In this document: positions 1-8,318 of the stretch, piece by piece
How the letters are laid out: every line of letters begins with the position of its first letter
Numbering within the stretch: position 1 is the first letter of the stretch
Assembly (NCBI RefSeq): GCF_019430945.1
Contig: NZ_JAHYCB010000002.1
Coordinates: 310,001-374,000 of the forward strand
Source of the DNA: Neorhizobium populisoli
GTDB taxonomy: Bacteria; Pseudomonadota; Alphaproteobacteria; Rhizobiales; Rhizobiaceae
DNA: 64,000 nt
Direction of reading: 5' to 3'
Translations under genes and position numbers: made by a program
Notes under the pieces: generated by a model
Database searches by the model: none
What the model was told of the DNA's origin: nothing
The model's input: only the letters and a program-made list of their open reading frames with translations

Positions 1-357
1 TATCTGAAGACGCTGCAGCTGGAAATCCACAAGGTTTTCATCGACATGGTGAAGACGCGCCGCGGCGAGCGGCTGACGGACGATGCGACCATTTTCTCCG
101 GCCTGTTCTGGAGTGGCCAGCGCGGCCTCGATCTCGGCCTGATCGACGGGCTCGGCGACATGCGCGAAGTGATCAAGCGTCGTTATGGCAAGGATGCCAA
201 GCTGGAACTGATCGGCAGCGCCCGTACGCTGTTTGGCAAACGCGTCCCGGGTGTAGTATTCGGCGGGGCAAAGGCCGACGAAATCGCCGCGGGTGCGGCA
301 TCGGGTCTTGCTGCAAGCCTTGAAGAAAAGGCATTGTGGAGCCGATACGGTCTCTGA
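1..357 (+). CDS. S49 family peptidase (SppA/SohB-like), C-terminal part
   Basis: The reading frame is open from the first base, so the gene starts left of the window and only the last 118 residues are present. The visible part contains the typical C-terminal S49 pattern: a conserved arginine-rich helix (TRRGERL), then IFSGLFWSG and LGLIDGLGDM, which in SppA/SohB proteins follows the serine-lysine catalytic region. Family members are membrane-anchored serine proteases that cut leftover signal peptides and small membrane proteins in the cell envelope. The catalytic serine and lysine lie outside the window and cannot be checked. A small membrane protein follows 39 bases downstream on the same strand. 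The family assignment is good; which S49 subgroup it belongs to is not decided. Confidence 0.8.
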   Translation, partial: YLKTLQLEIHKVFIDMVKTRRGERLTDDATIFSGLFWSGQRGLDLGLIDGLGDMREVIKRRYGKDAKLELIGSARTLFGKRVPGVVFGGAKADEIAAGAASGLAASLEEKALWSRYGL

Positions 358-396
358 AGTCGTATCAACATACCAAAGGAAAAGCGGCAGGGGGAA

Positions 397-588
397 ATGG
401 CGCAACTCTTATTTCTGATCATCCTCATCGGCGGTGGCTGGATGCTCTACAAGAAGTTCATCAAGGACGCCGAACGGCTGAGCGCCCGCTCTCGCCAGAA
501 GGAGAAAGAGCGCGAGACGGGTGCGATTGCGACGCTGGAGAAGGACCCGGTGACGGGGGAATATCGGGTGAAGCGGGAAGAGGAATAG
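397..588 (+). CDS. small single-pass membrane protein, function unknown
   Basis: A 63-residue protein. Residues 3-18 (LLFLIILIGGGWMLYK) form one N-terminal membrane segment, followed by a highly charged Lys/Glu/Arg tail of about 45 residues that is probably cytoplasmic. A GGGGGAA Shine-Dalgarno-like run lies just before the ATG, which supports this start. It sits 39 bases after the S49 peptidase on the same strand, so the two may be co-transcribed. I recognise no functional motif. Small proteins of this shape are common beside S49 peptidase genes in rhizobia, but that is a recollection and not tested here. Confidence 0.7.
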   Translation: MAQLLFLIILIGGGWMLYKKFIKDAERLSARSRQKEKERETGAIATLEKDPVTGEYRVKREEE

Positions 589-592
589 GCGC

Positions 593-913
593 TCAGAGGC
601 GCTCCTTGACACGAGACGCCCAGTCCGATCCGGCATAGCTGATGCAGATGATGAAGACGGTTAGCGTCTCGTCATCGACGGTGAAGCAGATAACGCCTTT
701 TCCAGCAATGGGAAGGGCCCGCAAACTGGGGGCGAAGTCGTTTCTGATCGAACCGATCTTCGGCAGGTCTTCAAGCCGGTAGGTGGCGGCTTCTATCTCC
801 GCCAGTTTTCTGTTTGCGATAGCGCGACCAGCATAATCCTCAATAAGATTATGGATATCGACAAGATCCTGAACGGCGTCCGAATGATATTCCAGCCGGT
901 AGGTCGGCATCAT
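593..913 (-). CDS. ParE/RelE-superfamily toxin
   Basis: A 106-residue protein with the compact ParE/RelE look: an N-terminal beta strand (YRLEYHSDAVQDL), two helices, then a basic beta-sheet core (IGSIRNDFAPSLRALPIAGKGVICFTV). The family acts on DNA gyrase (ParE) or on ribosome-bound mRNA (RelE); the sequence alone does not decide which. It begins MM, and its ATG overlaps the stop of the upstream antitoxin gene in an ATGA arrangement (bases 910-913), which implies translational coupling. The gene runs opposite to its neighbours and ends 4 bases from the convergent small membrane protein gene. The toxin-antitoxin call rests on the gene pair as much as on the protein itself. Confidence 0.8.
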   Translation of the reverse strand: MMPTYRLEYHSDAVQDLVDIHNLIEDYAGRAIANRKLAEIEAATYRLEDLPKIGSIRNDFAPSLRALPIAGKGVICFTVDDETLTVFIICISYAGSDWASRVKERL

Positions 914-1197
914 TTGGCCTTATATTTCTCGTCGAGACGGGCGCGGACACGATCGAACATGTTATCCGCGTCCATTGGAATGAACTGATCCCGCGGCGTC
1001 GCCAGCCGGCGGCGGATTTCGTCGGCCATTCCGGCAAGTGGATCGTTCGGGCCGGCCGGCACAGGATCGTCGTTCATCAGGCTGTCGATGCCTGCTTCGA
1101 TCACCTTCTCGATCGACGGAAACTGTCCATTCTCCACCAGCCTTTCGGCCTGGCGCAGATAGCGGTCCGATAATGTCACCGTGTTCTTGATGTTCAT
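910..1197 (-). CDS. ParD-like antitoxin
   Basis: A 95-residue protein whose N terminus (NTVTLSDRYLRQAERLVENGQFPSIEKVIEAGIDSL) fits a ribbon-helix-helix DNA-binding fold: a short beta strand, a helix, then a second helix carrying the family's typical S-x-x-E-V-I-E-A-G pattern. The C-terminal half (residues 50-95) is charged and would wrap the toxin. Antitoxins of this class neutralise the toxin and repress their own promoter. A GGAG motif 7 bases before the ATG supports the start. The promoter must lie in the 140-base gap shared with divergently transcribed glyQ. The toxin gene follows with a 4-base overlap. Confidence 0.82.
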   Translation of the reverse strand: MNIKNTVTLSDRYLRQAERLVENGQFPSIEKVIEAGIDSLMNDDPVPAGPNDPLAGMADEIRRRLATPRDQFIPMDADNMFDRVRARLDEKYKAK

Positions 1198-1339
1198 CGA
1201 TCATCTCCGAAACTCAGCGCCAGTCTTATCATGGTTCCCTCACCAAAGGCAGGGCCCAACATCTGCCGACGCATAAATCCTTGACCCACGCCCCTGATGC
1301 ATGGCACTCGTCCGCATCCACAAAACCGAAGATATCGCC

Positions 1340-2296
1340 ATGACCGAACTGCCAGATCACATGTCTCCGACCCGCTCCTTTCAGGGGCTGATCCTCGCGC
1401 TCCATAATTATTGGGCCGACAAGGGCTGCGCCGTGCTGCAGCCTTACGACATGGAAGTCGGTGCCGGTACCTTCCATCCGGCGACCACGCTGCGCGCGCT
1501 CGGTCCCAAGCCCTGGAAGGCCGCTTACGTACAGCCGTCGCGTCGTCCGTCCGATGGCCGTTATGGCGAAAACCCGAACCGCCTGCAGCACTACTACCAG
1601 TATCAGGTCATCCTGAAGCCGAATCCGCCGAACCTGCAGGAACTCTATCTCGGTTCGCTGAAGGCGATCGGCCTCGACCCGCTTCTGCATGACGTGCGCT
1701 TCGTCGAGGATGATTGGGAAAGCCCGACGCTCGGCGCCTGGGGCCTAGGCTGGGAATGCTGGTGCGACGGCATGGAAGTCTCGCAGTTCACTTACTTCCA
1801 GCAGGTCTGCGGCATCGAATGCTCGCCGGTCGCCGGCGAATTGACCTATGGTCTCGAGCGGTTGGCCATGTATGTCCAGGGCGTCGACAATGTCTACGAC
1901 CTGAACTTCAATGGCCGCGAAGGCGAGGAAAAGATCAGCTATGGCGACGTCTTCCTGCAGGCCGAGCAGGAATATTCTCGTCACAACTTCGAATTCGCCG
2001 ATACCGCCATGCTGCACCGGCATTTCATCGATGCCGAAAAGGAATGCCAGGCGCTGCTCGCCTTCGGTGCTCCGGGCGCCAGTGACAATCAAATGCTCCA
2101 CAAATGCGTCTTCCCGGCCTATGACCAGTGCATTAAGGCCAGCCACGTCTTCAACCTGTTGGACGCCCGCGGCGTGATCTCGGTCACCGAACGCCAGAGC
2201 TATATCCTGCGTGTCCGCGCGCTGTCCAAGGCCTGCGGCGAAGCTTTCCTGCAGACGGATGCAGGTGGGCTGAACTTCAGCCAGGCAGCGGCATAA
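1340..2296 (+). CDS. glyQ: glycyl-tRNA synthetase alpha subunit
   Basis: Catalytic alpha subunit of the bacterial alpha2-beta2 glycyl-tRNA synthetase, which charges tRNA-Gly with glycine in the cytoplasm. Recognised from [18 protein letters not shown] near the N terminus, the ATP and adenylate region [32 protein letters not shown] and [19 protein letters not shown], all hallmarks of GlyQ. The protein is 318 residues from ATG 1340, a little longer than the usual 300 or so. The frame is open back to ATG 1301, which would add 13 residues without conserved character, so I prefer 1340; neither start has a strong ribosome site. The beta subunit glyS lies 6 kb downstream, unusually far, with five genes between that have no obvious link to translation. 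Confidence 0.95.
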   Translation: MTELPDHMSPTRSFQGLILALHNYWADKGCAVLQPYDMEVGAGTFHPATTLRALGPKPWKAAYVQPSRRPSDGRYGENPNRLQHYYQYQVILKPNPPNLQELYLGSLKAIGLDPLLHDVRFVEDDWESPTLGAWGLGWECWCDGMEVSQFTYFQQVCGIECSPVAGELTYGLERLAMYVQGVDNVYDLNFNGREGEEKISYGDVFLQAEQEYSRHNFEFADTAMLHRHFIDAEKECQALLAFGAPGASDNQMLHKCVFPAYDQCIKASHVFNLLDARGVISVTERQSYILRVRALSKACGEAFLQTDAGGLNFSQAAA

Positions 2297-2453
2297 GGCA
2301 AAACATCGGCGCTCGGCCTGTCGGACTGGCGTCATGATTATTTCTGAAACATTCGTTGGGGACGCTGTAAATAAGTCCCCGCGAATTTGACGGCCTTCCG
2401 GAACTGTGGCTAGTCTCCTCGCAAGGATATTGCGTCATCTGGGGGATTCGCGC

Positions 2454-3005
2454 ATGTATATCGCTCTCGGCATAGTTGCCATTGTCGGCCTGTACGTCGT
2501 TATGATCTATAACGGCCTCGTCAAATCGCGTCAGATGGCGGAGGAGGCGTGGTCCGGCATCGACGTGCAGCTCAAGCGCCGCGCCGATCTCATTCCAAAC
2601 CTTATCGAAACCGTCAAAGGTTATGCGGCCCACGAAAAGGGCACGTTCGAAGAGGTCGTGAAGCTGCGCAACCAGGCCCAGGCCGTGCCGGCCGGCGATG
2701 TTGCGGGCCGCGCCCAGGCGGAAGGCCTTCTGTCCCAGGCGCTCGGCAAAGTTTTCGCGCTCGCGGAAGCCTATCCTGAGCTCAAGGCCAACCAGAATTT
2801 CTCCGAACTTCAGGCTTCGCTCGAAGGCATCGAAAGCGAAATCCAGATGTCCCGCCGGTATTACAACGGCGCGGCCCGCGACCTGAACGTCAAGGTCGAA
2901 AGCTTCCCGAACAACCTGATTGCCGGCCAGTTCGGCTTCTCGAAGCGCGAATATTTCGAAATCGACAACCCCGCCGACCGCGTCGTTCCGACGGTCAAGT
3001 TCTGA
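2454..3005 (+). CDS. LemA family protein
   Basis: A 183-residue protein with one N-terminal membrane segment (residues 2-20, YIALGIVAIVGLYVVMIY) and a helical periplasmic-type domain carrying the LemA signature: RRADLIPNLIETVKGYA, then LSQALGKVFALAEAYPELKAN, and the C-terminal SRRYYNGAARDLN and FPNNLIAGQFGF. LemA proteins are anchored helical-bundle proteins of uncertain role, usually encoded beside TPM-domain or DUF2207-type membrane proteins. The start at 2454 is preferred over an upstream ATG at 2406 because GGGGGA lies 7 bases before it and the hydrophobic anchor starts directly. Here the expected DUF2207 partner lies one gene further on, with an EPSP-synthase gene between. Confidence 0.92.
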   Translation: MYIALGIVAIVGLYVVMIYNGLVKSRQMAEEAWSGIDVQLKRRADLIPNLIETVKGYAAHEKGTFEEVVKLRNQAQAVPAGDVAGRAQAEGLLSQALGKVFALAEAYPELKANQNFSELQASLEGIESEIQMSRRYYNGAARDLNVKVESFPNNLIAGQFGFSKREYFEIDNPADRVVPTVKF

Positions 3006-3114
3006 AAACCGTCATTGGACCTTTGTGCCGCGAGGGTTTAAGAGCGCGGCCTAAGGGTTCAAATAGCGCGGCGCCTTCGAACGGGCGCCGCATCAGACGG
3101 AAGAGACGATCACC

Positions 3115-4386
3115 ATGGGCCGAGCCAAACTTACCATCCTGCCGCCGGGCAGGCCGCTTTCCGGTCGCGCCATGCCGCCGGGCTCGAAGTCGATCACCAA
3201 TCGCGCGCTGCTTCTGGCCGGCCTTGCCAAGGGCAGGAGCCGGCTGACCGGCGCGCTGAGGAGCGACGACACCCGCTACATGGCCGAAGCCCTGCGTGCC
3301 ATGGGCGTCAGCGTCGAAGAGCCGGATGCCACGACCTTCGTCGTCACCGGTTCCGGCGCGCTGAAGCCGCCGGCCGGGCTGCTTTTCCTCGGCAATGCCG
3401 GCACCGCCACCCGCTTCCTCACCGCAGCCGTCGCCTCCGTTGACGGAACCGTCGTCGTCGATGGCGACGAGCATATGCGCAAGCGGCCGATCGGCCCGCT
3501 GGTCTCCGCCCTCAACGCTCTCGGCCTGAACGCTGAGGCGCCGACCGGTTGCCCGCCAGTCACGGTGCGCGGCAATGGTCATTTCGCCTCCGGCCGCGTC
3601 GAGATCGATGCCGGCCTTTCCAGCCAATATGTCTCCGCCCTGCTGATGGCAGGCCCGCTGGTGAAGCCCGGCGCCAATGCGCCGCTGACTGTTGCACTTG
3701 CCGGCACGGAAATCGGCGCGCGCGGTTATGTCGACCTGACGCTCTCCGCCATGGAAGCCTTCGGCGCCAAGGTCGAGCAGGTCGACGCGGCAACCTGGAA
3801 GATCGAGCCGACCGGCTACAAGGCTACCGATTTCGTCATCGAGCCGGATGCGTCCGCCGCGACCTATCTCTGGGCCGCCGAAGTGCTGACCGGCGGCACG
3901 ATCGATCTGGGCGTTGCGAACGAGGCTTTCACTCAGCCGGATGCCAAGGCTTACGACATCATCGCAAAGTTTCCGCACCTGCCGGCCGAAATCGACGGCT
4001 CGCAGATGCAGGATGCGGTGCCGACGCTTGCCGTGCTTGCGGCCTTCAACGAAACGCCGGTGCGCTTCACCGGCATTGCCAACCTGCGCGTCAAGGAATG
4101 CGACCGGGTGCGGGCTCTGTCGCTCGGCCTCAACGCCATCCGCGAAGGGCTTGCAACGGAAGAGGGCGACGACCTTGTCGTCGCATCCGACCCGTCGCTT
4201 GCCGACCAGACGCTGCCGGCCTCGATCAATACCTTTGCCGACCACCGGATCGCCATGAGTTTCGCGCTGGCGGGCCTGAAGATCAACGGCATCACCATTC
4301 TCGACCCCGATTGCGTCGCCAAGACTTTCCCGGATTATTGGGATGTACTGGCCTCGCTCGGGGTTTCTTATACGGATATCGAATAG
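3115..4386 (+). CDS. aroA: EPSP synthase (3-phosphoshikimate 1-carboxyvinyltransferase), class I-like
   Basis: A full-length 423-residue protein of the EPSP synthase family, which joins shikimate-3-phosphate and phosphoenolpyruvate in the pathway to aromatic amino acids. Substrate-binding residues are visible: the N-terminal PPGSKSITNRALLLAGLA (Lys25, Ser26, Arg30), the PEP loop LFLGNAGTATRFLTAA, the DAGLSSQYVSALLMA segment, and the C-terminal FADHRIAMSFALAGL. All key residues look intact. The loop residue aligned with E. coli Pro101 is Phe. The overall look is class I-like rather than the class II (CP4-type) enzyme of Agrobacterium and Rhizobium, so it may be a second copy or a related carboxyvinyltransferase. 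It lies between lemA and the DUF2207 gene, not in the usual cmk-rpsA setting. Confidence 0.85.
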   Translation: MGRAKLTILPPGRPLSGRAMPPGSKSITNRALLLAGLAKGRSRLTGALRSDDTRYMAEALRAMGVSVEEPDATTFVVTGSGALKPPAGLLFLGNAGTATRFLTAAVASVDGTVVVDGDEHMRKRPIGPLVSALNALGLNAEAPTGCPPVTVRGNGHFASGRVEIDAGLSSQYVSALLMAGPLVKPGANAPLTVALAGTEIGARGYVDLTLSAMEAFGAKVEQVDAATWKIEPTGYKATDFVIEPDASAATYLWAAEVLTGGTIDLGVANEAFTQPDAKAYDIIAKFPHLPAEIDGSQMQDAVPTLAVLAAFNETPVRFTGIANLRVKECDRVRALSLGLNAIREGLATEEGDDLVVASDPSLADQTLPASINTFADHRIAMSFALAGLKINGITILDPDCVAKTFPDYWDVLASLGVSYTDIE

Positions 4387-4435
4387 GGCTTTTGTTTCGG
4401 CGGGGCGCCGGGCAAGGCCAAAAGGGGGAAATCTC

Positions 4436-6364
4436 GTGACACGGTGGCTCTCCGGTTTTTGCCTGGCGCTTCTTCTGGCCCTGGCGGCCCTGCCGGTCCG
4501 GGCGGAAGAAACCATCCGTACCTATAATTCGGATATCCGGATCGCCGAAAACGGCGACCTGACGGTGGCCGAAACCATTACGGTCAATTCCGAAGGCGAC
4601 CAGATCAAGCGCGGCATTTTTCGCGACTTTCCGCTGACCATGGTGGATGGCAACGGCCGCACGGTGCGGGCCGGGTTCGATGTCGTTTCGGTTACCCGCG
4701 ATGGGCACAACGAGCCCTGGCGCACCGAAAGCATCACCGGCGGCATCCGCATCTACGCGGGAGACAAGGACGTGCTGCTGGACGATGGCCAGCATACCTA
4801 CGTCTTCACCTACAAGACCGACCGGCAGATCCGTTATTTCGACGATCATGACGAGCTTTATTGGAATGTCACCGGCAATGGCTGGCAGTTCCGCATCGGC
4901 CAGGCTTCGGCGCGGGTCACGCTGCCCGGCGGCCGCGTGATCCAGACCGCAGCCTATACCGGCCCGCTTGGCTCCACCGCCCGTAACGCCCGCATGCAGT
5001 CCGCCGGCAATCAGGCGGTGTTCTCCACCACGCAGCCGCTCGGCCCGCAGGAGGGCCTGACGATCGTCGTCGGCTTTCCAAAAGGGATCGTAGCCACGCC
5101 GTCCAAGGACCAGAAGGATGCCTGGTGGATGCGCGACAATGCCGGAATGCTGCTCGGCGTCGGCGGCCTGATCGTCGTCGTCGGTTATTACATGCTGTTC
5201 TGGGTCAAGGTCGGCCGAGATCCCGCCCGTGGCGTTGCCGTGCCGCGCTGGGATCCGCCGGAAGGGCTTTCCCCCGCGCTGGTCAATTACGTCGACAACA
5301 AGGGCTTTTCCGGCGGCGGCTGGACCGCGTTTTCAGCGAGCGCCCTTGATCTCGCCGTCAAGGGTTATGTCACGTTCGACGACCTCAAGGACAAGATCGT
5401 CATCCGCCGCACCGACAAGCCCGCGCCGCGGGATGTGGGGGTCGGTCAGGCCTCCATTCTCAGTGCTGTCGGCGGCAGCGGTCAGAGCCTCGTCATCGAC
5501 GAGGCGAACGGCGCCACCGTGCAGTCGGTCGGTTCGAGCTTCCGCCAGGCGATCGAGAAGGAACATCGCGGCAAATATTACCACGGCAACAAGGGTTATG
5601 TTTTCGGCGGCGTCGCAATCAGCGTGCTGTCCATCCTGTCGCTGATCGTCTTCGGCAACCTTGAGCCGGACATGCTGGCGCTGCTGCTCATTCCGGCCTT
5701 CCTGGCGGTTTTCCTCGGCATTTTCGCGGTCAAATTCGGCCAGGGCCTGCGCCGCGGTTCCTCGCTGTTTTCCAAAATCATGTCGATCTTCATGCTGGCG
5801 ATCTTCGGTCTCGTCGGCCTGTCGATCGCCTCATCGCTGATCGTAGTCATCCTTTCCGAGCTGACGGGCGGCGATCATTGGCCGATCCTCGTATCGGTCG
5901 GCGGCATCGTGCTGTCGAACGTCATCTTCTTCTTCCTGATGGGCGCCCCGACGCCACTCGGCCAGAAGCTGTCGGACGGTATCGAGGGCTTGCGCATCTA
6001 CCTGACGCTGGCTGAGCGCGACCGGATGAACATGGCCGGCGTGCCGACCATGTCGCCGACGCATTTCGAAAAGCTCCTGCCTTACGCCGTCGCACTCGGC
6101 GTTGAAAAACCCTGGAGCCGCGCTTTCGAAGCCTGGCTGGCGACGGCCGTTGCCGCGGGTGCCGCAGCCTCCGCCTATGACCCCACCTGGTATAACGGCA
6201 ATAGCGGCGGTCGTTTCGGTGACCGCATCGGCGGCTTCTCTTCCTCCATGGCCGGCACCATCGCCTCGACCATTCCCGCACCGAAGTCTTCCTCTTCGTC
6301 CTCCGGTTTTTCGGGCGGGTCGTCAGGCGGTGGCGGAGGTGGCGGCGGAGGGGGCGGCTGGTAA
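4436..6364 (+). CDS. DUF2207 (YciQ-like) membrane protein with glycine-rich tail
   Basis: A 642-residue protein starting at a GTG preceded by AAGGGGGAA; the first residues give a clear signal peptide ending near LPVRAEE. The extracytoplasmic N-terminal domain (about residues 25-210) has the DUF2207 pattern: SDIRIAENGDLTVAETITV, GIFRDFPL and the DELYWNVTGNGW region. A membrane segment follows (about 225-250), then a cytoplasmic part, several more membrane segments around residues 395-510, and a C-terminal run of serines and glycines ending in GGGGW. Such tails are typical of this family. It works, by genome association, with LemA proteins; the role is unknown. The gene follows the EPSP synthase after 49 bases and is probably co-transcribed with it. 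Confidence 0.9.
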   Translation: MTRWLSGFCLALLLALAALPVRAEETIRTYNSDIRIAENGDLTVAETITVNSEGDQIKRGIFRDFPLTMVDGNGRTVRAGFDVVSVTRDGHNEPWRTESITGGIRIYAGDKDVLLDDGQHTYVFTYKTDRQIRYFDDHDELYWNVTGNGWQFRIGQASARVTLPGGRVIQTAAYTGPLGSTARNARMQSAGNQAVFSTTQPLGPQEGLTIVVGFPKGIVATPSKDQKDAWWMRDNAGMLLGVGGLIVVVGYYMLFWVKVGRDPARGVAVPRWDPPEGLSPALVNYVDNKGFSGGGWTAFSASALDLAVKGYVTFDDLKDKIVIRRTDKPAPRDVGVGQASILSAVGGSGQSLVIDEANGATVQSVGSSFRQAIEKEHRGKYYHGNKGYVFGGVAISVLSILSLIVFGNLEPDMLALLLIPAFLAVFLGIFAVKFGQGLRRGSSLFSKIMSIFMLAIFGLVGLSIASSLIVVILSELTGGDHWPILVSVGGIVLSNVIFFFLMGAPTPLGQKLSDGIEGLRIYLTLAERDRMNMAGVPTMSPTHFEKLLPYAVALGVEKPWSRAFEAWLATAVAAGAAASAYDPTWYNGNSGGRFGDRIGGFSSSMAGTIASTIPAPKSSSSSSGFSGGSSGGGGGGGGGGGW

Positions 6365-6459
6365 ACGGCAGCCCCCGCGCTCCCGCTGACGGTTCGACCT
6401 ATGGCTTCATGCGTCCGTCATGATGTATATCTAGGGTGTATCCGAGCGGAGGACATGCC

Positions 6460-8178
6460 ATGCGGGTCGTGAAGGACGGTATCAGCGTCAGGCCGATTGT
6501 AGGGTCGCACACGGTGCTGTTCGGCTTCGATGCCACGCCGGAAGCGCGCGAAGGGCTTCTCGGTTTCACGCTCGGTCGCCGAAAGTCCGGTGCCGGTGAA
6601 ATCCGCTGGATGAAGGGCTTCAAGTTCTTCGAGGAAACCAATCCGCATCCGCAACCCGGCGACAGCAAGTCGACGCGTCAGCACCCGATCCAGGATTTCC
6701 AGTGGGGCGACTATGCCGCCGAACCTGCGACCTCCTACGACTATGTCGTCCAGGCGGTTTACGGCAAACCTTCCGCACTGACCTACGGGCCCGAAATCGA
6801 GCTCGACAATGTGAAGACCGCCAATGCGGCCGGCGACACCCACGGCGTCTATTTCAATCGCGGCGCCATCCCGAGCCAGTCCTTCGCGGATCGTTTCGGC
6901 AATGTCGGCCCGACGGACGAGGAGCAGAACGACCCGGCCAATGACAAGGTCAAATGGCTGTCACGCGGCCTTCTCGATGCGGCGCTTGCCTATATCGCTC
7001 AGGCGAATGGTACGAAGTTCGAGCTGCGTGTCGCGGCCTACGAATTCCACTACATGCCCATTCTCGAGGCCTTGAAGATCGCTGCCGGCACGGGTGCCAA
7101 GGTACAGATCTGCTACGACGCGGGCGACCGCAAGCAGAACGGCGATATCGTCCTCGACGAGACCAGCGAGAAGAACGTCGCCACCATCGCGGCTGCAAAG
7201 CTTGCCGAGACGAAAAACCTGACGCTCCACACGCGCTGCAACTTTTCGAAAATCCCGCACAACAAGTTCATCGTGCTGCTGGAAGACGACAAGCCGGTGC
7301 AGATCTGGACCGGTTCGACGAATTTCACTTCGTCCGGTTTCCTCGGGCAGAGCAATGTCGCCCATGTCATCCGCGATCCGGTGCTGGCTGCCACCTATAA
7401 CCAGTATTGGGAAAAGCTCGCGAGCGACCCTGAGACTAGCCCGTTCAAGGCGTTCAATACCAAGACCTTTCCCGATCCGGTCGGGGCGCTGGCGCCGAAT
7501 GCGGTCAAGGCGGTCTTCGCGCCCCGCAAGGCCGGTCTTCTGGAATGGTTTGCGGACCGAATGGACGCGGCCAATTCCAGCGTCATGTTCACCGCTGCCT
7601 TCGGCGTCGCCAACCAGCTGGTGGAGAAGTTCGCCAAGGACAAGGATTTCATCCGTTTCATCCTGATGGAGCGGCCGGACAGCAATGCTGAGGCTCAGGC
7701 GACGCTGGCGATCGACCGCGATACGCGCATCGCGCTCGGCGCCAGGCTCAACGAAGAGACGATCAAGCTGAAGCTGAAGGGCTATGCTTTGGACCAATGG
7801 TTCCGGGAAGAGGAGCATTTCCGCGCCAAGGGCAATATCTTCTACATCCACACCAAGATCATGCTGATCGACGCGCTGTCGGAAGATCCGCAAATCTATT
7901 GTGGTTCAGCCAATTTTTCCGATCCGTCGGTCACCGGCAATGACGAGAACATGATGCTGATGCGCGGCCCGGATTTTCGCTCGGTCGCCGATATCTACGT
8001 CAACGAATATATGCGGCTGTTCAACCACCTCTATTTCCGCACGGTGGCGATCAAGCTTGCCAAGGAAAAGCGCGGCGATCCGCGCAAGGCGGCGATATTG
8101 GAACCGGACGACAGCTGGGTCGGCTCCTATTTCAAGTCCGGCAGCTATCACGACCGGATGCGCAACCTCTTCCGGTAA
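6460..8178 (+). CDS. phospholipase D-like (HKD) protein
   Basis: A 572-residue protein with two phospholipase D active-site motifs. The first is near residues 262-292 (HNKFIVLLEDDKPVQIWTGS...F), the second near 460-495 (HTKIMLIDALSEDPQIYCGSANF). Each supplies the His-Lys and the downstream Gly-Ser/Asn elements needed for phosphodiester chemistry, so both halves look competent; the aspartate slots are less standard, as often in this superfamily. The first 100 residues carry no motif I know. No signal peptide is visible, suggesting a cytoplasmic enzyme acting on a phosphodiester or nucleic-acid substrate; the substrate cannot be inferred. The ATG at 6460 has GGAGGA 6 bases upstream. It is a single gene between the LemA/DUF2207 group and glyS. 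Confidence 0.82.
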   Translation: MRVVKDGISVRPIVGSHTVLFGFDATPEAREGLLGFTLGRRKSGAGEIRWMKGFKFFEETNPHPQPGDSKSTRQHPIQDFQWGDYAAEPATSYDYVVQAVYGKPSALTYGPEIELDNVKTANAAGDTHGVYFNRGAIPSQSFADRFGNVGPTDEEQNDPANDKVKWLSRGLLDAALAYIAQANGTKFELRVAAYEFHYMPILEALKIAAGTGAKVQICYDAGDRKQNGDIVLDETSEKNVATIAAAKLAETKNLTLHTRCNFSKIPHNKFIVLLEDDKPVQIWTGSTNFTSSGFLGQSNVAHVIRDPVLAATYNQYWEKLASDPETSPFKAFNTKTFPDPVGALAPNAVKAVFAPRKAGLLEWFADRMDAANSSVMFTAAFGVANQLVEKFAKDKDFIRFILMERPDSNAEAQATLAIDRDTRIALGARLNEETIKLKLKGYALDQWFREEEHFRAKGNIFYIHTKIMLIDALSEDPQIYCGSANFSDPSVTGNDENMMLMRGPDFRSVADIYVNEYMRLFNHLYFRTVAIKLAKEKRGDPRKAAILEPDDSWVGSYFKSGSYHDRMRNLFR

Positions 8179-8318
8179 GCCACGCGCCCCAAAGGCCGCT
8201 GCGGAACGGTCGGCTCCCTGCTTTGCTTTCAGCGCGATCCCCCGCTTTCATGGATGACTTTTGGCGGCGGGCTTGCTAAGTCCGCCGCACGTCATTTCCA
8301 GCGCAAAGACTTAAAGCC

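Noticed and set aside
1301..1340. Upstream start for glyQ
   Set aside because: The extra 13 residues have no conserved features and the family starts closer to 1340.
2995..4515. 506-codon open frame on the minus strand across the EPSP synthase gene
   Set aside because: The opposite strand carries the full EPSP synthase with all motifs; the minus-strand product looks like shadow sequence.
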